NCBI GenBank assembly: GCA_900708905.1
Contig: CAADRB010000034.1
Location: forward strand, 1-64,000
Length of the DNA: 64,000 nt
Reading direction: 5' to 3'
DNA from: Hymenolepis diminuta
Taxonomy: Eukaryota > Platyhelminthes > Cestoda > Cyclophyllidea > Hymenolepididae
In this document: piece by piece, positions 58,618-64,000 of the stretch
How positions within the stretch are numbered: the first letter of the stretch is position 1
Layout: each line of letters begins with the position of its first letter
Position numbers and translations under genes: made by a program
Notes under the pieces: generated by a model
Database searches by the model: none
The model's input: the letters and a program-made list of their open reading frames with translations, nothing else
What the model was told of the DNA's origin: nothing

Positions 58618-61600
58618 GCGCTTTTGTATTATTCGTTATTTACTTACTAAACGTTTATTAAAAGTGGTATTCAGTAGCGGGTTAATTACGAATATTTCAT
58701 GGTTATTTTTTCTTGACGATTTTAATATTCAATCTGAATTAGCATGTTATTATTACTGGATAGCTATTTATTTTAAACAGGTACTACACTATACTCAGGG
58801 TTACTCTATCTAAAAACGATGGGCAAAATGCAAAGAACTTTATGAGAGTGGCACAGATTCGGAAACTCGGATCTGATATCTCTATGGAAGAGACTCAAAA
58901 TAATTTATAGGTGAATTGCGACAAGGTTTTTCCATTCGTGAGGAACCTGAAATACTTTATGCTCCCAATTGAAGTAAAGAAAACGACCTTTTACTTTCAT
59001 AGACCTAGCATTCAGGTCGTATAATGCAGAGTAAAAAAGTTCATATACTTTCAGATATTTGCCTTATTTTTATTTGATTTTATCAGTTTATATATTATCC
59101 TAAAGCTGTTTTAATCAGAGTTACAAAATTAATGTTAATTCGCTATGAAATTAACTAATGGAATACTCATGAAAACTCATTTTATGTGACTAATAATCTT
59201 TTTTGTTCTTTAAATTTTCTATTTGGTTGTGCTACTTAATTTATTTGATCCCGATTATCTTTTTCACTTGTTAAAGTTGCCTTCATTTATTCTTATTGTA
59301 AACCGCAGTTGTACGTCTTTAATTTATAATACAGCGAAAAATTAACAACTTTTTTGAAAGTAAAAAAACACTATTTTCATTTACCTCAAAAAATTGCTAA
59401 TACACAGTATAATTCTCAGAAAAAAGGATTATGCAAGGCTGAATGTTTAAATCAGGTGAATTTAATTGCCTAGCGCAAGATGAATGACTATTAACAGTAA
59501 AACTGAGCCAATTTTGCAAATACTCTTGTTGGAATAGACATTCGTTGGTTCTTGTGAATTACATGCAAATTATTATAAAATATCTATCGACCCTGCATAA
59601 AACACAGTTAAGTAATGTAAAGTGTTGAAATACTAGCAAAATAGGCTATTTTTATTGTATTATTAATCTATTCTAATTTAAGATAAAGTTGCTTTTCGAA
59701 GCAAATAACCAAATAGGACCTTCAGCTCCTTGAATTCTGCTCGTATTTTAGGAATTTGTTTGCTAAATGTATCTTTAAGTTTCGAGTATTAATAAAAAGG
59801 GACTTTCCAAGTAATGATAAGTTTGCTTATTAAAAGATTGTATTAAGGATATAAAGTGGATAAAACGAATCATAACTTTCAGGTACTAGTATATTGATTT
59901 GAGGGAACTGCGAAACCCAGCGATTATTTTTCGTGCATTTTGATGCTTCTTTTCTTCTCTAATTCCAAGTTGTAATATTTAGTTCTAAAGGTCACCTTTA
60001 TATGAGCGTTTTTAGGGGCGTTCATTTCGCCTTCATGTTGTACCTTGTAGAGCTGTAATAATTTTTCAAGATGATAAGAAATCTAACACACGGTAGTAAT
60101 AATGGAAAGATTTCTTCTGTACAGGTTTATTGTATCAAAACCATATTCAATGCTAGTTCTCTTTCTCAAATGTAGAGTTAGAAATCGCAATAAATATATA
60201 CTCCAAATTGTGTTTTGGGAGGCAAATCTAATCGAATTTATAATGCCATGGAATAATTGACAGTTTTGGATAAGGTTAGTCTGCTGGGTGCTGGAAATAT
60301 TTAAACACCGTTTATTTTGTACATTTAATGTTCAAAATTTTATTGGGTTTTGCATTTACAGATGCATAATAGCCTTTTAAAGCTGCTTAGTAAGCTGGAG
60401 GCTGTTGCCTGTTCTATGCTTTACTCTAATGATCTATACAATAATAATAAAACCTTATATATATGTATTCTGCAGCAGTCGCTCTCCTTATTATTTTGGA
60501 GTAATAATGATAGTAAAAAGAGCCCAGCAACTGTTCTCGTCCAATACTGGTATCCCCTAAGATAATGCCTTTCTTGCAGAAATTTCATCCCGAAAATAGT
60601 AAAATTAAAATTGTGGCGTCAGAGAGATTAAATCCCTGTCAGTTTAAAATGAAAAGTTTAGGATTAATCTGAGAGCGGTATCTAATTGCATTTTTTCTTT
60701 TCATGGTGCAGTAATCGCCCTGTTATAATTTTGCAATATGTAATCAGAAAAACCGTGACGCACTTTTAAGTTCCTTTAAAATTAACTCCTACGCTCTAGT
60801 AGCTTTAGCAGCAGCTTTCATGTTTTTCAAGTTGGGTATTAAGTGATTAAGACCCATTCATGCATTTTTAAGTAAAAGGAATTATTATTACCTATGGCAA
60901 TGCGAAAAAACTTCTAAATACGTTAATGATTAAATATTCGACCATTGATTGAGACAAGGGATCAAAAGAGAGCATATAATGAAGTTTGAATGTTAATAGT
61001 TTCACTTTATTTAAATCCTGAAAGCTTTGAATTATCCACTTTTTAAAAATTGATATAATTCACTTTTTCAAAGCCAAAATTTCTTACATTAATTCCCGGA
61101 TTTCTGATTGAGTTCGTATCCGTGATATCCAGAGCTTGTTGACCAGTTTATTTAAGTCGATAGCCGAGCAGGACGCTTTTACTCATCCGCATAATCTTAG
61201 AGCCTAGTAGAATAGATAGATGAGAGTAGCAGAGCTCACTAGAGTTTACACGGGGTAACTGGAATAACCAACTGCACAAATTTGTACTAGTGAGTATTAG
61301 GGTTGCAGAATATCTGTTTATCAGATTGAATTGCATTTTGGTTGTCATTTTAGATGCGTGTTGGATTTCTCTTTTCTTAAGTATGCTATGGATTAATTAT
61401 ATTATATAACATTTCTTACAGCTATATAATCGAACTATGCAAAAGTCCTAAGGGAAATATGTTGTTGTTTTTAATTAATACACTACGACAATCATTGAAT
61501 TGGAATGATCAAAAGCTAAGAAACTATCTCGAACCATGTTTGTGATCTTATCTTGAGTATGCGAAGAGAGGGGTTTATTTTTCCTACCCTCAATGAACCC

Positions 61601-64000
61601 TCTTTGCACCTAGATAGCTAGAGCGCAGACCTTTGATCTGAGTGTAATAAAAGTGTTGGAGAATGTCCAGGTCCATTTAAAGTCTGATCGGGTTAGCACT
61701 AGGCAATAGCTATTTCTTACAACTAGAATGTTCAAGTTGGAGCCTTATTCTTTGTTGTTGACATTTTAAACGTTGAAAATGAATGATTAATTCAGCTAAT
61801 ATTTCACCGTTCTGATGAAATCCTACCCTTTCTTCAATACAACTAACATTGAAATGCATAATTATAGTCGTCAATATAATTGTCATATAGTTAATGATTT
61901 ATTTCGATCAATCGAATCATGTCAGTTGGTTGGTGATATTTCGAGAAAATGTCACAGTGAATTCTCTTTATCCCAAGATTAAGATTTATTTTTGAAAATA
62001 TGCAAAATCTGATTTATTTAAATCAAGCAGAATATTTAAAGTCGAACAACAATAGTTGTGGATTTCCACATCTCATAAATCAGAAAAGTAACTTAATGTG
62101 TGGTTCAAACAGATGAGAATTTGGCAATTCCTCCAAAAAATTAATTTTAATTACATTTGCTGCTAATGTTCAATGCTCTAAGAGAGTATTCTCAAGCATA
62201 TTCTGTGTCCTCCGATGAAAAGCTTTTAATTCTTGTTTATTGAGAAGTACGCATCATTTTGGTAGAAATATACTTCCCGAATCCACTTTAATGGGAAACT
62301 CTTATAAAGCTGCAGCTTCCCAGACTCCAGAAGGAAGAAAGGAGAAGACTTAAAGTTCAAAGGATGGCTTTTGTATTAAGAAAGTAATTCTCCTTATATA
62401 GATTTGGATATTTGGGGAATGACTGCTTGCCTGGTTAGCCAATAAATGTACCGACGGCTTCTCTACAAGAAGTCCTACAGGTGTGAGCATGATACTTCAG
62501 TAATCGATAATCCTATGCACGAGAGACGAGGCTTATGAGTTTTACTTGGGTGCGGAGAAAACACATGAATTAGTTTCCTAAAGAAAACTTCCATTTTACT
62601 ATCCTCTTGTTGACCATCCATATAAATGGGTGTAAATTGATGAGCATCTCTGCCGTGGTTTCGAACTTTGACGTAAACTCTATCTGCTGGAGTTTATAGA
62701 TGGAAACTATTTTGTTAAGCTTTCAGATACTAAATGAGTACATTTTTTTAGATTAACTAACATGTATAAAACATCTAATTTGGTCCACATGTTCCCACAT
62801 GGCAATACTAATTTTAAATTCATATTTTGTTGCATTATTATTGCTTATTGCAAGTAAATGGCTTTACTTTGTTAAGAGTGGCTAGTATGAAGTATTTAGG
62901 AGAAAGTGGAACTCAAATACTTTGTCTGGAAGTCTAATTAACCGCAAAAATCCGTTAAAAACGAGCGAAGTTTCATAAATGCATCAATCTTCCTGAGCTG
63001 TGATTTTAATTCTGCAAATTAAATTTTTGCCTTGTGCAAAGTGCATTTGTCTATGTGTTTTATCGCAGAAAATTTTAATCTATTAATTAGATTTTCGCCT
63101 CCAAATGCATTTATAAGTAAATTCTTTCAAAAATTAATATTCATTAATTTAATTTAACTTGGTGCATTTTGATATCGATGAGTGCAGTATTTAAAATTCC
63201 ATTGCATTACAACGAATTTTGCTATTTCGTTATTTCAAGTAGCACTTCCATTAAAGAAAATTTTAATGCATCTCTTTTTTTGTTTGAATTAATTGTAGCT
63301 CTTCAAGATATAAAGTAAAAGGAAATGTAACAAGAAAGTTGGAATATTATTTAGATAAAATATGTAAATCATTTGAGAAATTTAACTAGTTTATTTCTTT
63401 AATTCCTGTTTAATTTTGCTTGAAATTATGCAGGGCATTAAAAATTTAAGAATTTTAAAATGGTTTAAGATTATAAAATATTTATCAGTTTGCCTGAGTG
63501 TAATGCTAAAAGTCCAATAAATGATATACACACTGTTTTAAAATACCAGATTTTTGATGAAATACTGGATTTCCCTCAGTTTTTTCCTCCTTTTCCTTAC
63601 TCTATCACGTATGCACTTTGGATGATGCATGGATGAATTTGGATGATCTAGCGTGGAACCCCCTAACTTACGGTTGTTTTTCATTGTATTCCATTATATG
63701 GACAACTCACTGCGTCAGTAACTGTTTTAAAATTTATCAAACTTGACTTTTTGAAGCGTGTTTAAATTATAATGGAAAGTCCGTGTAATACTGGCATTAT
63801 TAAGAATAATTGTTGCGCTCAGAATTAGGGGATATTAAATCATTTAACGACTTCCTTTTTGTTGTCCACCGTAGAAGAACAAAAATTTCACACTTTTAGT
63901 TCTGGAGAAGCATCTAAATGCGAGGAACCGTAGAGTGGTTCAAATTAGGGATGGACGGAGTATATGTAGAAGTCGATAATAAAAGTTAGGTCATCGAAAG
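58618..64000. other. AT-rich region with no recognised gene
   Basis: Only a family A fragment at 61095-61240 was recognised. If the 58.3-kb exon belongs to a longer gene, this may be its first intron. Confidence 0.6.
61095..61240 (+). repeat. Repeat family A, 3' fragment
   Basis: It keeps only the second half: GATATCCAGAGCTTGTTGAC, CAGTTTATTTAAGTCGA and AGTAGCAGAGCTCACTAGAG. Confidence 0.5.

Overview
This is animal nuclear DNA: AT-rich, with split genes, GT-AG introns, and scattered transposon and SINE-like repeats. No prokaryotic gene organisation is visible. The recognisable genes are nanos (CCHC zinc-finger translational repressor) and the mitochondrial leucyl-tRNA synthetase gene LARS2. 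Many introns are very short (31, 42, 63, 70, 73, 74 and 84 nt) beside multi-kilobase ones. With the gene content this suggests a flatworm, possibly a tapeworm, but the window alone does not prove the species.

The layout is dominated by a giant inverted repeat. Bases 1-17,925 are the reverse complement of 25,155-43,079 (paired positions sum to 43,080), around a 7.2-kb unique spacer (17,926-25,154). Reading outward from the spacer, each arm carries the nanos zinc-finger exons, a probable small unnamed gene, and the first 12 mapped exons of LARS2. The right arm reads on the plus strand and the left arm on the minus strand. The right arm meets a single N at 43,080, and the 54 bases before the N are repeated directly after it. 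LARS2 then continues across the N through a dead mariner and a Ty3/Gypsy integrase relic, both in one intron, to four more exons ending at 50,463. The window begins exactly at the mirror image of the N, so the left LARS2 copy is cut at the edge.

The sixteen right-hand LARS2 exons join in phase into 837 codons plus stop. They carry HMGH, two CxxC pairs and KMSKS. The CP1 editing motifs are degenerate, the C-terminal domain is absent, and the first exon (start and targeting peptide) was not located. Candidate 5' coding exons of nanos lie in the unique spacer beside the right copy only. The left nanos copy is therefore probably 5'-truncated or an assembly product.

Right of LARS2, 50.5-64 kb is gene-poor. 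It holds several copies of an unnamed ~400-bp repeat family and one convincing isolated exon at 58.3 kb, encoding a signal peptide and two hydrophobic segments. The main question is whether the inverted repeat is a real head-to-head duplication or a contig walked twice through one graph path. Perfect identity, coincident contig ends, the unmerged 54-bp overlap and SINE-located junctions favour an artefact, but the sequence alone cannot decide.
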